Positions 38,692 to 45,680 of a stretch of DNA of 48,013 nucleotides are shown in pieces. The stretch is from positions 1 through 48,013 of the IMG/VR virus record IMGVR_UViG_3300033153_005880; one strand, written 5' to 3'. Numbering within the stretch: the stretch's first letter is position 1; each line of letters starts with the position of its first letter. The position numbers were made by a program, and so were the translations under genes. Origin of the DNA: a virus. The notes beneath the pieces are model-generated. The model saw only the letters and a list, made by a program, of their open reading frames with translations, did no database searches and was not told where the DNA came from.

Positions 38692-39139
38692 AAATTTATT
38701 TGAGGTTGAAAATAATGCGGGTGATGCTCAATACTTAGAAGTGGATGCCGACAATGCTACTTTTGGTGTAAACGCATTGATGGGGGATAAATTAATTATT
38801 CGCCCCAAGTTCAAAGATGTATCAGAGACAGTGACAGCAATAGGAAATACAGGATCGACGACTACGTTTGACATGGAAGATGGTAACGTCTTTACAGCTA
38901 CACACGATGAGATTTGTACCTTTACATTTGACCACCCTCCAGCTTCGGGTAGTGGTGGTGGCTTCTCAGTTATCTTTACGAATCTTGGAGCGTTTGCACC
39001 TGTGTGGCCTGGAAGCGTAGATTGGGAAGATGCCACAGAACCTGAATGGACAGCCGCAGGGGTTGATATAGTGAGTTTCTATACCACAGACGAGGGTACA
39101 ACTTGGTTAGGAAAATTGGGGTTATTAAATGTCAGCTAA
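38576..39139 (+). CDS. tail spike, C-terminal part in a third frame
   Basis: Real spike sequence begins near 38675 (STPIGENLFEVENNAGDAQYLEVDADNATFGVNALMGDK) and continues through KDVSETVTAIGNTGSTTTFDMEDGNVFTATHDEICTFTFDHPPASGSGGGFSVIFTNLGAF and GSVDWEDATEPEWTAAGVDIVSFYTTDEGTTW to the end. This is the DWxxGxxPxxxxxG-V-D-x-x-x-FxT-x-D-x-G-x-x-W type of C-terminal domain found on phage fibers. Residues before about 38675 in this frame are out-of-frame noise. It overlaps the next gene by 11 bases. Confidence 0.7.
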   Translation: MWILDLKLSGLEQHLLPASQPYKRLMIIHLIHGSTPIGENLFEVENNAGDAQYLEVDADNATFGVNALMGDKLIIRPKFKDVSETVTAIGNTGSTTTFDMEDGNVFTATHDEICTFTFDHPPASGSGGGFSVIFTNLGAFAPVWPGSVDWEDATEPEWTAAGVDIVSFYTTDEGTTWLGKLGLLNVS

Positions 39140-40115
39140 TATTCTACTTAATCAAATGATGATGAGTCAGCGGGTTGATGATATTATCACTGTTACTGAT
39201 GTGTTCAGTGCAGATCCTTATACTGGGGACGGTTCAACGCCTTCTATAGTTAATGATATTGATTTAGATGGTGAAGGCGGCCTAGTATGGATAAAAAACA
39301 GGGATGCCGAGGACTCGTATATATTAGCCGATACAGTTAGAGGTGCTGGTTATATACTTTCTTGTGATTCCACGGTAGCAAGCACATTAGATGCTGATAC
39401 GGTAACAGCGTTTAATGCCGATGGTTTTACATTGGGTGCAGACGTAAAAGTTAATACAAATACAGAGGATTATGCATCTTGGACATTTCGGATAGCGCCT
39501 ACATTTTTTGATATTCAAACATGGGTTGGTGATGGTAGTAGTGATAGGCAAATTTCACATGATTTATCCGCTATCCCTGAAATGATGATCGTCAAAGAAA
39601 CAAGCGAAGCTGGTAGTGATTGGATCGTTTATCACATAGCAACAGGAAACACCTCATTTGGCTATTTACACAGAAATTTAGCTTTTGCATCCGCATCAAC
39701 AGTATGGAATGATACTACGCCTACCGATTCGGTGTTTACAGTAGGATCTCATAATGTTGTAAATCAATCAGGCTCAACTTTTATAGGTTATTTTTTAACA
39801 ACATTACCTGAAATATCAAAATGCGGAACTTATACAGGTAATGGTACAAGTCAGAATCTTGATATGGGGTTCATTTCAGGCGCTCAGATGGTGATTTTTA
39901 AAAATACTGGATCAGGTAATTGGATTATAGTTGATAGTGAGCGTGGTATAATAGCGGGCAATGATCCTTATCTTCAACTAGATGTTGTAGATGTTGAAGA
40001 TACAAATGAAGATTGTGTTGACCCATACGCAGCAGGAATAACTATTAATGAAACATCAGCGGCTAATATCAATACAAACACTGAAGAATATGTATACTAC
40101 GCGGTAGCAATATAA
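39129..40115 (+). CDS. DUF7483-like tail adhesin, 328 aa
   Basis: Three related units, each with a Y/W-x-G-(D/N)-G-(S/T) strand, an I-P-E/G-x-M/V-x-I/V-K-x strand and an aromatic strand: DPYTGDGSTPSIVNDIDLDGEGGLVWIKNRD, QTWVGDGSSDRQISHDLSAIPEMMIVKETSE, and TYTGNGTSQNLDMGFISGAQMVIFKNTG. This is the DUF7483 type of phage tail or fiber-tip protein as I recall it. It ends NTNTEEYVYYAVAI, also typical. It probably contributes to receptor binding beside the spike. Confidence 0.78.
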   Translation: MSANILLNQMMMSQRVDDIITVTDVFSADPYTGDGSTPSIVNDIDLDGEGGLVWIKNRDAEDSYILADTVRGAGYILSCDSTVASTLDADTVTAFNADGFTLGADVKVNTNTEDYASWTFRIAPTFFDIQTWVGDGSSDRQISHDLSAIPEMMIVKETSEAGSDWIVYHIATGNTSFGYLHRNLAFASASTVWNDTTPTDSVFTVGSHNVVNQSGSTFIGYFLTTLPEISKCGTYTGNGTSQNLDMGFISGAQMVIFKNTGSGNWIIVDSERGIIAGNDPYLQLDVVDVEDTNEDCVDPYAAGITINETSAANINTNTEEYVYYAVAI

Positions 40116-40124
40116 GGAAAAATT

Positions 40125-40823
40125 ATGGATAAGTTTGTAATAGATAATAGGACAGAGAACGGCCTAGGCTTTGAAGATATGGATTCACTTATATCGCATT
40201 TCAAAGCTTCTGGTATTAATACCAGTTTAAAGCCTTTCAACGAAAACACGCAACAACGTTTTAAGATTAGTGTGGTATTTCCTACACCAAAGCCAAAGCC
40301 CAGCACATTACTAAAGTCTGTTAGCAAAGATGGCAGGGTGAAAGATGGGTTAGGGAATTGGGCATATGCTTGGAAAGAAACTGACGCTTTTCACGATGAT
40401 GAAAACGGCACAAAGGAAGAAAACGAACAGGCTTTCTTAGCTGATACTTTGTCCAAAGCCAAAGAATCTAAACTAAAAACATTAAAAAAGTTAGCTCTCG
40501 AAAAAGAAGAAGCAGGAATCACAGTATCAGGTATGGAGATAGATACTGAACGTGGATCACAATCGCGGGCAACCAGTGCATTGAGTGTTATGGGTAGAAA
40601 TCCTAATGCAACGATTCCTTTTGAAGCTAAAAATAGTTTTCCTACTGCAAATAAAGCTACTTTAGTAGCTGTGCAAGATGCAATGTTTAACCATGTGAGA
40701 ACTGTCAGTATAAACCATCAAAATCATTATGAGGCTATTAATGTGATTAATGATAATGTAGAATTAACGGATGAAGAAAAGATTAATTCAATTGGTAGCT
40801 TTGATATAAACACGGGGTGGTAA
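40125..40823 (+). CDS. tail-fiber assembly/DUF4376-like protein, 232 aa
   Basis: N-terminus MDKFVIDNRTENGLGFEDMDSLISHFKASG, a middle with DGRVKDGLGNWAYAWKETDAF, and a C-terminal helical part with LKKLALEKEEAGITVSGMEIDTERGSQSRATSAL, PNATIPFEAKNSFPTANKATLVAVQDAMFNHV and a final helix. The latter matches the pattern of DUF4376 (E-x-G-I-x-V-x-G-x-x-I-x-T-D-x-x-S-Q) found in phage tail-fiber assembly chaperones. It probably assists folding or attachment of the upstream fiber proteins. AAGGAAAAATTATG gives the start. Confidence 0.75.
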   Translation: MDKFVIDNRTENGLGFEDMDSLISHFKASGINTSLKPFNENTQQRFKISVVFPTPKPKPSTLLKSVSKDGRVKDGLGNWAYAWKETDAFHDDENGTKEENEQAFLADTLSKAKESKLKTLKKLALEKEEAGITVSGMEIDTERGSQSRATSALSVMGRNPNATIPFEAKNSFPTANKATLVAVQDAMFNHVRTVSINHQNHYEAINVINDNVELTDEEKINSIGSFDINTGW

Positions 40824-40824
40824 T

Positions 40825-41310
40825 ATGAAAAATTTAATGCTAAGTATTGTTTTAATGGGACTAATTACAGGTGTAGCAAATGCACAAACGTATTATGTGA
40901 TACCCCAATTCTTAACGGCTGAGAGTTCAAGTAACCAGCTTTATCAAACACCCTCGGGCATAACGATTAAAACCGATAAAGATTGCACTATCCCTGATAG
41001 AACGCCAGCGCGATTAAACACAGAGTTAAAAACTTTAGTATATGAAGTAGACGAACCGTTTATTAACCTACTTAATGAAATTGACTATGAAACAGTAGAA
41101 AAAGTCTGTGCTGTGCTGGATTGGATGGGTGTTGCTAAGTCAAATTACATAGTTATAAATAGTAATGTTAAATATGATGAAACGCATCATTTTCTGGAGT
41201 TTAATAATATTCGTGTAACAGATGGTTTTCAGGACACTGGGAAAATTTATACCCGGGCAACTATGATGTTTAATGGGCAATGTTTTGATATTGAGGAATT
41301 TGAACAATGA
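40825..41310 (+). CDS. secreted protein with signal peptide, 161 aa
   Basis: MKNLMLSIVLMGLITGVANAQTYYVIPQFL: a clear signal peptide with the ANA-QT cleavage site. The mature part (TPSGITIKTDKDCTIPDRTPARLNTELKTLVYEVDEPFINLLNEIDYETVEKVCAVLDWMGV, then KYDETHHFLEFNNIRVTDGFQDTG) contains three cysteines and no catalytic motif that I recognise. It is the first gene of the lysis/envelope cassette and overlaps the lipoprotein gene by ATGA. A periplasmic role is likely. Confidence 0.65.
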   Translation: MKNLMLSIVLMGLITGVANAQTYYVIPQFLTAESSSNQLYQTPSGITIKTDKDCTIPDRTPARLNTELKTLVYEVDEPFINLLNEIDYETVEKVCAVLDWMGVAKSNYIVINSNVKYDETHHFLEFNNIRVTDGFQDTGKIYTRATMMFNGQCFDIEEFEQ

Positions 41311-41570
41311 ACAAAGTAGCACTATTTGTTGTAGGGATTATATTGTTATCAAGCTGTTCAAGCACTATTGATGCAGTACATACCAAAGAATTTAATACAG
41401 GATGTGCTGTAATTAATGCACAAGCTAAGCTCGGCATATTAAACCAGGAAGGACAAGCCGAAGCCTGTAAGTTAGTATGCTCCAAGGAATTACCAGATAA
41501 CTTTCACTACGAATATACAAATGGTATGTGCAAAGTTAAGATTGGTAAAAGTGGGCGAGAGGACTATTAA
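41307..41570 (+). CDS. small lipoprotein, 87 aa
   Basis: MNKVALFVVGIILLSSCSSTIDAV has a lipobox (LLSSC) with acylation at the Cys. The mature part is short with four further cysteines (GCAVINAQAKLGILNQEGQAEACKLVCSKE, and MCKVK). It is in the lysis cassette, where outer-membrane lipoproteins can act as o-spanins, but the cysteine-rich body differs from typical Rz1 (Pro-rich). Translation is coupled by ATGA to the secreted protein before it. Confidence 0.65.
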   Translation: MNKVALFVVGIILLSSCSSTIDAVHTKEFNTGCAVINAQAKLGILNQEGQAEACKLVCSKELPDNFHYEYTNGMCKVKIGKSGREDY

Positions 41571-41571
41571 C

Positions 41572-41649
41572 ATGGATTTACATGCAGTATCAGCAATAGT
41601 AGCTTTATTGGTTGGAACAGCTCTTTTAGTTATGGTTTGGTACTTATGA
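41572..41649 (+). CDS. single-span membrane peptide, 25 aa
   Basis: MDLHAVSAIVALLVGTALLVM then VWYL: almost entirely one transmembrane helix. The TGA overlaps the next ATG (ATGA), and it follows the lipoprotein gene by one base, with GAGAGG upstream. Size and position between lipoprotein and holin-like genes suggest a small lysis helper or pinholin-like peptide; direct evidence is lacking. Confidence 0.5.
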   Translation: MDLHAVSAIVALLVGTALLVMVWYL

Positions 41650-42098
41650 GCATCTTTGATAAAAATATGGTTCCCATACCTGCAAATCTTAGACTAAAAA
41701 TGTCAAAAGAGTTTGACGGGTACGGTGAAGAATATAACCATTCAGGTATAGTAGCTCCCGTTGATGTATGGGATGTTATGGAAAACACTCTTAATAAAGG
41801 GTTTATCCATAAACTATGTAATGGGTGTGGTAGTGCATCAACAGAAGTTGTACCCGATACGCAATGGGGATTATGTATAACGCCTATTTGCAATCCCCAT
41901 GATGTGACTCATGCATTGTCAGAAACTCCAGAGGATTGTGATCGAAGTAATAAATTATTTTTATTGAATAATATTACCTTTATTAATAATAATTCAAATT
42001 TTATTATGCGTATAATGAGGCGGTACAGGGCAACAACTTATTATTCAGGTGTTGAAGAGGGTAAACGACTTTTTTGTAACGGATATAAAGGAATCTAG
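41646..42098 (+). CDS. phospholipase A2-like phage protein, 150 aa
   Basis: CNGCGSASTEVVPDTQWGLCITPICNPHDVTHALSETPEDCDRSNKLFLLNN, then RIMRRYRATTYYSGVEEGKRLF. The C-x2-H-D core followed by a helix with D-x-x-N-x-x-F-L-x-N is like the metal-free/His-Asp helix of small phospholipase A2-like proteins, and a conserved phage family with CNGCG, WGL, C-x-x-HD and YY-x-x-V is known to me from lysis regions. It may act on membrane lipids during entry or release. ATGA coupling to the 25-aa membrane peptide decides the start. Enzyme activity is inference. Confidence 0.5.
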   Translation: MSIFDKNMVPIPANLRLKMSKEFDGYGEEYNHSGIVAPVDVWDVMENTLNKGFIHKLCNGCGSASTEVVPDTQWGLCITPICNPHDVTHALSETPEDCDRSNKLFLLNNITFINNNSNFIMRIMRRYRATTYYSGVEEGKRLFCNGYKGI

Positions 42099-42099
42099 C

Positions 42100-42426
42100 A
42101 TGACAGATGAATGCAAAGTTGAGCGAGATGAGTTAGTCCAAGAATTAAATGCTCGGTTGGACATACAACAAGAAGTTGTAAATAATCACGCATCAACATT
42201 AGAATCTAATACTGTAAAACTAGAATGCTTAGTTGAAAGTTTTGATAAACTAGAGAAAAGTATGAAGCCTGTACTGACTGGAGTGCATTCTATCCAAGAA
42301 TCAGTTAAAGTATTAACGTGGATTGTTACAGGCGTAAAATGGGTAGCCACTATATCTGTCAGCGTTACGGGTACAGTCTATGTATGGAGTGAACACGCTC
42401 ACCACTTCTTTACTAAAGGTCATTAA
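42100..42426 (+). CDS. holin-like / XhlA-type membrane protein, 108 aa
   Basis: A long N-terminal coiled coil (DELVQELNARLDIQQEVVNNHASTLESNTVKLECLVESFDKLEKSM) followed by a single transmembrane segment (VLTWIVTGVKWVATISVSVTGTVYVW) and a His-rich end. This is the layout of XhlA-like haemolysin/holin accessory proteins. The ATG at 42100 has AAAGGAATCTAGC upstream; a start 17 codons earlier would overlap the previous gene. It is placed three genes before the M23 endolysin. Confidence 0.65.
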   Translation: MTDECKVERDELVQELNARLDIQQEVVNNHASTLESNTVKLECLVESFDKLEKSMKPVLTGVHSIQESVKVLTWIVTGVKWVATISVSVTGTVYVWSEHAHHFFTKGH

Positions 42427-42427
42427 T

Positions 42428-42604
42428 ATGAAGCGATTTAGTTTACTATTACACTCGAATGACACCAAAGGCTATTGGAAGAACGGAAGATACAGAACCA
42501 TAAAAGATTGCATGAAAGCGTATAAACAATTAATGGAACCTTTGAATTTAGATAAGGGCAAGATTATTGATAACCGGGATAAATCAGAGGTTGAGATTTC
42601 GTGA
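42428..42604 (+). CDS. hypothetical protein, 58 aa
   Basis: MKRFSLLLHSNDTKGYWKNGRYRTIKDCMKAYKQLMEPLNLDKGK onward; basic, with an aromatic strand, a helix, then a polar C-terminus. It starts one base after the holin-like gene stop and overlaps the next GTG start (GTGA). I recognise no family. Confidence 0.55.
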   Translation: MKRFSLLLHSNDTKGYWKNGRYRTIKDCMKAYKQLMEPLNLDKGKIIDNRDKSEVEIS

Positions 42605-42774
42605 GTAGCTATACTCCCATATATAAAAGATTACCTAATAAGTTTATACGGTATGAAGAAAGAGCTTTCGATGATGGAGCTGGACATAAAGCTATATTGA
42701 ATATAGCAATCTTTTCGGATAAGAAAAATACCATACAAGAAATGGTCGCACATGTAAATTGGAATATATCGTGA
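42601..42774 (+). pseudogene. N-terminal part of a frameshifted cassette protein
   Basis: GTG start overlapping the previous TGA. It reads MSSYTPIYKRLPNKFIRYEE, a strand-rich region, then IQEMVAHV before NWNIS and a stop. In the neighbouring frame the sequence continues KLEYIVTDAQALAAHKMTRFR. One missing A in GTAAATTGG (about 42751) would explain the break, giving HVKLEYIVTD, an H-x3-E pattern with a later His that could bind metal. Joined length would be about 147 residues. Confidence 0.55.
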
Positions 42775-43043
42775 CAGACGCGCAAGCATTAGCCGCACAT
42801 AAAATGACACGATTTAGATTGTTTAAAGCAATCTTTAGATTAAACAAAACTATGATGAAAGCAAAAGCGATAGAGACCATTAAATATCAGACGTATTTTG
42901 GAAATACTACCTCTGATTATGATAAACAAATTAACCTTGCTTTAGCTAATAGAGAGCAAAACACGCAAGCTTTTGATGAATTGTTTAAAAGTATTGAACA
43001 GGATAAGATGTTGTCTCTTGGTGAATTTGAGGGCTGGAAATGA
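42759..43043 (+). CDS. C-terminal part of the frameshifted cassette protein, 94 aa
   Basis: As an isolated ORF it would begin at TTG 42759 (LEYIVTDAQALAAH) or GTG 42771; neither has a good ribosome site, supporting the idea that it is the second half of the 42601 gene. It continues as a helical protein (FRLFKAIFRLNKTMMKAKAIETIKYQTYFG) and ends LGEFEGWK. It overlaps the endolysin start by four bases. The function is unknown. Confidence 0.55.
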   Translation: MEYIVTDAQALAAHKMTRFRLFKAIFRLNKTMMKAKAIETIKYQTYFGNTTSDYDKQINLALANREQNTQAFDELFKSIEQDKMLSLGEFEGWK

Positions 43044-43453
43044 TATTCTCTGTTAATTTTAGAAAATGTGATAAATTCGGATGCGGACACCACTTGGCAT
43101 CAAGAGGCACTAGGGCGCATAACGGTGTTGATATTATTGCAAAGCCCAATGATATAGTACTTTGTATAAAAGATGGTGAGGTGACTAAATTAGGCTACTG
43201 CTACCGTGACGACTTAAGTTATCGGTATGTTCAAGTAACTGACAGCGATGGGACTAAATTAAGATATTTTTATGTAACTCCCAGTGTTAGAAAAGGTGAC
43301 AAGATTAAAAAATATACTGCCATTGGTAGAGCGCAAGATTTAGAAAAACGTTATGAAGGTATCACCCCACATGTACACTTTGAGGTAATGAGGGACCAAG
43401 AATATCTTAATCCTATGATTTATCTTATTGATTCTGGATTAATCAGTCATTAA
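43040..43453 (+). CDS. M23-family peptidase endolysin, 137 aa
   Basis: MIFSVNFRKCDKFGCGHHLASRGTRAHNGVDIIAKPNDIVLCIKDGEVTKLG, then RYFYVTPSVRKGDKIKKYTAIGRAQDL and ITPHVHFEVM. The zinc ligands of the LytM/M23 fold are visible: H in AHNGVD (H-x3-D), and the HVHFEV motif. It cuts peptide cross-bridges in peptidoglycan. No signal peptide, so release needs the holin-like gene. It is the last rightward gene and ends the cassette. In contrast to full-length M23 enzymes it is a bare catalytic domain. Confidence 0.88.
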   Translation: MIFSVNFRKCDKFGCGHHLASRGTRAHNGVDIIAKPNDIVLCIKDGEVTKLGYCYRDDLSYRYVQVTDSDGTKLRYFYVTPSVRKGDKIKKYTAIGRAQDLEKRYEGITPHVHFEVMRDQEYLNPMIYLIDSGLISH

Positions 43454-43482
43454 AAACATACCCATTCTAAGGTTTAGCTTCC

Positions 43483-43662
43483 TCAAGAACTTATAGTTAG
43501 TTGTTGACAATTTTCTGTTGAAAAATAATTTGCGCTAATATTTAAATTATCTAGATACAGAATCCATAAAGGGAATTTAAATAGTTTTCCTAGTCTTCTC
43601 ATTAACATTTTACTTTCTTTATATCTTTGTTTGTGTGTTTCAATGCAATAGTATTTACTCAT
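43483..43662 (-). CDS. hypothetical protein, 59 aa
   Basis: MSKYYCIETHKQRYKESKMLMRRLGKLFKFPLWILYLDNLNISANYF onward, a basic helix then a hydrophobic stretch. A very strong ribosome site, AAGGGGGTGAAATAATG, supports it although it is below 60 residues. It ends 29 bases from the convergent endolysin gene. I recognise no family. Confidence 0.6.
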   Translation of the reverse strand: MSKYYCIETHKQRYKESKMLMRRLGKLFKFPLWILYLDNLNISANYFSTENCQQLTISS

Positions 43663-43674
43663 TATTTCACCCCC

Positions 43675-43773
43675 TTAATCAAACATTAAAACCATACCCA
43701 TACCCACTACAACCAAACACATAACATTAATGCAGAATGTGCATAGGATATATTTTCTTGTTTCTTTGTCCAT
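43675..43773 (-). CDS. single-span membrane peptide, 32 aa
   Basis: MDKETRKYILCTFCINVMCL then VVVGMGMVLMFD: a short charged start followed by one transmembrane helix. GAGAGGATGTAATA lies upstream, overlapping the end of the zinc-finger-like gene. Small membrane peptides of this type are frequent in phage early regions; no role can be given. Confidence 0.55.
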   Translation of the reverse strand: MDKETRKYILCTFCINVMCLVVVGMGMVLMFD

Positions 43774-43775
43774 TA

Positions 43776-43904
43776 TTACATCCTCTCAATATGTAAATGT
43801 TTAAGTTTATCCTTAAACTTAACTACCTTTCGACAATATAAGCATATAAGTTCTTTTTTCCGTTTTTCTTTAAACGGTTTAGAATCTTTTATTTTCTTAT
43901 TCAT
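43776..43904 (-). CDS. small basic zinc-finger-like protein, 42 aa
   Basis: MNKKIKDSKPFKEKRKKELI, then CLYCRKVVKFKDKLKHLHIERM: a CxxC followed by H-x-H at the end, an atypical C2H2 arrangement, on a strongly basic protein (pI clearly high). It may bind nucleic acid. AGGAGTAAATA precedes the ATG. Below common ORF length limits but well placed in the operon. Confidence 0.6.
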   Translation of the reverse strand: MNKKIKDSKPFKEKRKKELICLYCRKVVKFKDKLKHLHIERM

Positions 43905-43913
43905 TATTTACTC

Positions 43914-44144
43914 CTATTGTTCAAGGTTAATATGATTTTGTGCGGTAAAACCTTTCTCAATCATCAATGCATCAAAGATTAATGGATATTCTAAATCTTT
44001 AATTTTTTGCAATGGTGTTAGCTCAAATCCACTACAAAGCATCGCGCTTATAGAAAAAATTGTTCCTGTTGGGATTAACAAAGGTTCGCCTTCTTGTATC
44101 GCACCATAGTTAATTGGATGTTTATTTACATAAAACCTTTCCAT
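43914..44144 (-). CDS. hypothetical protein, 76 aa
   Basis: MERFYVNKHPINYGAIQEGEPLLIPTGTIFSISAMLCSGFEL onward, beta-rich first half and a helical second half (LEYPLIFDALMIEKGFTA). No family recognised. TTAGGAGAATATAATG supports the start. The 110 bases upstream (44145-44254) hold no clear gene; a 30-codon open stretch there lacks a start codon. Confidence 0.6.
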   Translation of the reverse strand: MERFYVNKHPINYGAIQEGEPLLIPTGTIFSISAMLCSGFELTPLQKIKDLEYPLIFDALMIEKGFTAQNHINLEQ

Positions 44145-44254
44145 TATATTCTCCTAATTTAGAAACAACACCAGCAGGTACGGAATTTACCTTTTAACGC
44201 TGGTATTGTTTGTTCTTTACAATTCCAATAATGCTCAGTATTAAGGGTAGTTAC

Positions 44255-44581
44255 TTATTCTGTCTCTTTTTGATTATCCAATAAGTGCTTCACCATATTT
44301 ATAACACTGCTATGTTCTGAGTTAGAATAGCGTCCGGTACTTCCTACCTCAAGAGTATCGCGTACCTCTTTAAGCTGTCTAATAGCATCCGCGTTATCGT
44401 TAATCAGGTTTAATCCTACCTTTATAATTTTATATAGGAGTGTAAATATAAATACGCCCATAGCGTAACCTATAATCTCTACTCCTGTATAAGTCATTAA
44501 GTAATATATAAAGCCCTGAGTAGCGTTATCTCCAAGCCCTGATATTAACGTTACAATTTGTTCTAATTCGCTTGTTTTCAT
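44255..44581 (-). CDS. membrane protein with C-terminal helical domain, 108 aa
   Basis: An N-terminal helix, then a hydrophobic segment about residues 25-58 (GFIYYLMTYTGVEIIGYAMGVFIFTLLYKIIKVGLNLI, probably one or two spans), then a polar helical tail (ADAIRQLKEVRDTLEVGS). The layout is reminiscent of small holin-like or superinfection-exclusion membrane proteins, but it is encoded leftward away from the lysis cassette. Its ATG overlaps the upstream TAA region (44578-44581). Confidence 0.6.
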   Translation of the reverse strand: MKTSELEQIVTLISGLGDNATQGFIYYLMTYTGVEIIGYAMGVFIFTLLYKIIKVGLNLINDNADAIRQLKEVRDTLEVGSTGRYSNSEHSSVINMVKHLLDNQKETE

Positions 44582-45108
44582 TTAAATGCTCCTTTATCGA
44601 TAATCATAAGGCGTGCAACTTTAGACCAGTCGAGTACGTCAATACCTATAATTGGAGTAGATGGATAATCTCTATCTTTACACCATATTAGTATAATTAG
44701 CTTCTCTAGCCCTTCTGGACATTTATCCTCACCACTATGAGCAATCCATGTATTGCGTGGCGATTCTTCTATAGTTGGGATTCTTAGTTCTTCCCAACCT
44801 ATGTCACGACTATCATTACATTCTTTAGTATAAAACCTAGATAAAACTACACTATAAAAAGAACGTAAAACCCAATTATTACAACCATCTCTTACCATCA
44901 CAGGCGCACCTTTAAATATGTTCTGTAGTAGGTTTGGTTTTGGTTTGAAGTTATTAGTAAAGGCAGGGTTGACAACACAGCCTAAGCAATTTTTCATAGA
45001 TGTATATTGGTATTTGCATTCATTGCACTTATCCATTTTATTTTCCTTATCTGCTAATAAATAAAATATATAGTTAAAACCACTGGTAGGTTCTTTGTCT
45101 ATATTCAT
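44578..45108 (-). CDS. protein with C-terminal HSGxxCPEG-type phage domain, 176 aa
   Basis: The N-terminal part has a cysteine set (CNECKYQYTSMKNCLGC) that may bind zinc. The C-terminal part WIAHSGEDKCPEGLEKLIILIWCKDRDYPSTPIIGIDVLDWSKVARLMI matches a small domain repeated in many phage proteins: W-x2-H/W-x-G-G-E-C-P-x-P, a V-x-V strand, then DWxxV-x-x-x-x-I. The same domain ends the protein at 45671. Its function is unknown. Overlaps both neighbours by four bases. Confidence 0.65.
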   Translation of the reverse strand: MNIDKEPTSGFNYIFYLLADKENKMDKCNECKYQYTSMKNCLGCVVNPAFTNNFKPKPNLLQNIFKGAPVMVRDGCNNWVLRSFYSVVLSRFYTKECNDSRDIGWEELRIPTIEESPRNTWIAHSGEDKCPEGLEKLIILIWCKDRDYPSTPIIGIDVLDWSKVARLMIIDKGAFK

Positions 45109-45299
45109 TTTGTTAACTCTTTTAACTTCTTAATCATTTCATCAATACTTTTAGGGTACATAGAAAATTCTTTTAAATCGTCTAATTTCTCTGCAACTTC
45201 TAACAAGAATGCATCGTCTTTAATAGTTAATACTGTATAACCCATGTGACCACAAGTACAAGGCGTGTTCCAACATTCTGGGCAGTCTGATAGGCTCAT
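45105..45299 (-). CDS. small cysteine-containing protein, 64 aa
   Basis: MSLSDCPECWNTPCTCGHMG at the N-terminus gives a C-x2-C-x4-C-x-C set typical of a short zinc knuckle often seen in phage early proteins; the rest (YTVLTIKDDAFLLEVAEKLDDL) is strand then helix. ATGA-type overlaps on both sides show tight coupling. The function is unknown. Confidence 0.65.
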   Translation of the reverse strand: MSLSDCPECWNTPCTCGHMGYTVLTIKDDAFLLEVAEKLDDLKEFSMYPKSIDEMIKKLKELTK

Positions 45300-45496
45300 T
45301 TTAATCTCCTTAAGTGTTTACGTTCACGCGCTAAATCTATTGGGTATTGTTTCATATCTTCTTCACTATCAAAGGAATAACATTTACCTAAAGAAAAGAT
45401 ACAAATCATTTGAGGCTCGCCTCCTAATACAGGCTTCAGCTTTTCTGGAATTGGTGGACCCGTAAATAGCTCAGTCGCTTTTATGAGCTCGCTCAT
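45296..45496 (-). CDS. hypothetical protein, 66 aa
   Basis: MSELIKATELFTGPPIPEKLKPVLGGEPQMICIFSLGKCYSFDSEEDMKQY then a basic end with RERKHLRRLK. Small alpha/beta protein with no known motif. It starts one base after the upstream stop and overlaps the 64-aa gene by four bases. Confidence 0.6.
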   Translation of the reverse strand: MSELIKATELFTGPPIPEKLKPVLGGEPQMICIFSLGKCYSFDSEEDMKQYPIDLARERKHLRRLK

Positions 45497-45497
45497 T

Positions 45498-45680
45498 CTA
45501 CTTCTCCAATAGTTGTCCTAGCATAAAATGGAGTTGTTCTGCCATCTCCTTGCTACATAATGTTATTTCTGAGTCGCTATCCCCACGCACCTCTAATACC
45601 ACACAGCACAGATTTGATTTTTTATCTTTTTGGACACATATTTCGTCTACACTTTCATGTGCCGTTTTGTTTATCCCCAT
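45498..45680 (-). CDS. hypothetical protein, 60 aa
   Basis: MGINKTAHESVDEICVQKDKKSNLCCVVLEVRGDSDSEITLCSKEMAEQLHFMLGQLLEK: strands followed by one helix, with four cysteines. It overlaps the end of the 171-aa gene by ten bases. I recognise no family. Confidence 0.6.
   Translation of the reverse strand: MGINKTAHESVDEICVQKDKKSNLCCVVLEVRGDSDSEITLCSKEMAEQLHFMLGQLLEK

Noticed and set aside
43500-43560. Promoter at TTGACA near 43503
   Set aside because: No acceptable -10 box 16-18 bases downstream on the plus strand, and no rightward gene follows.
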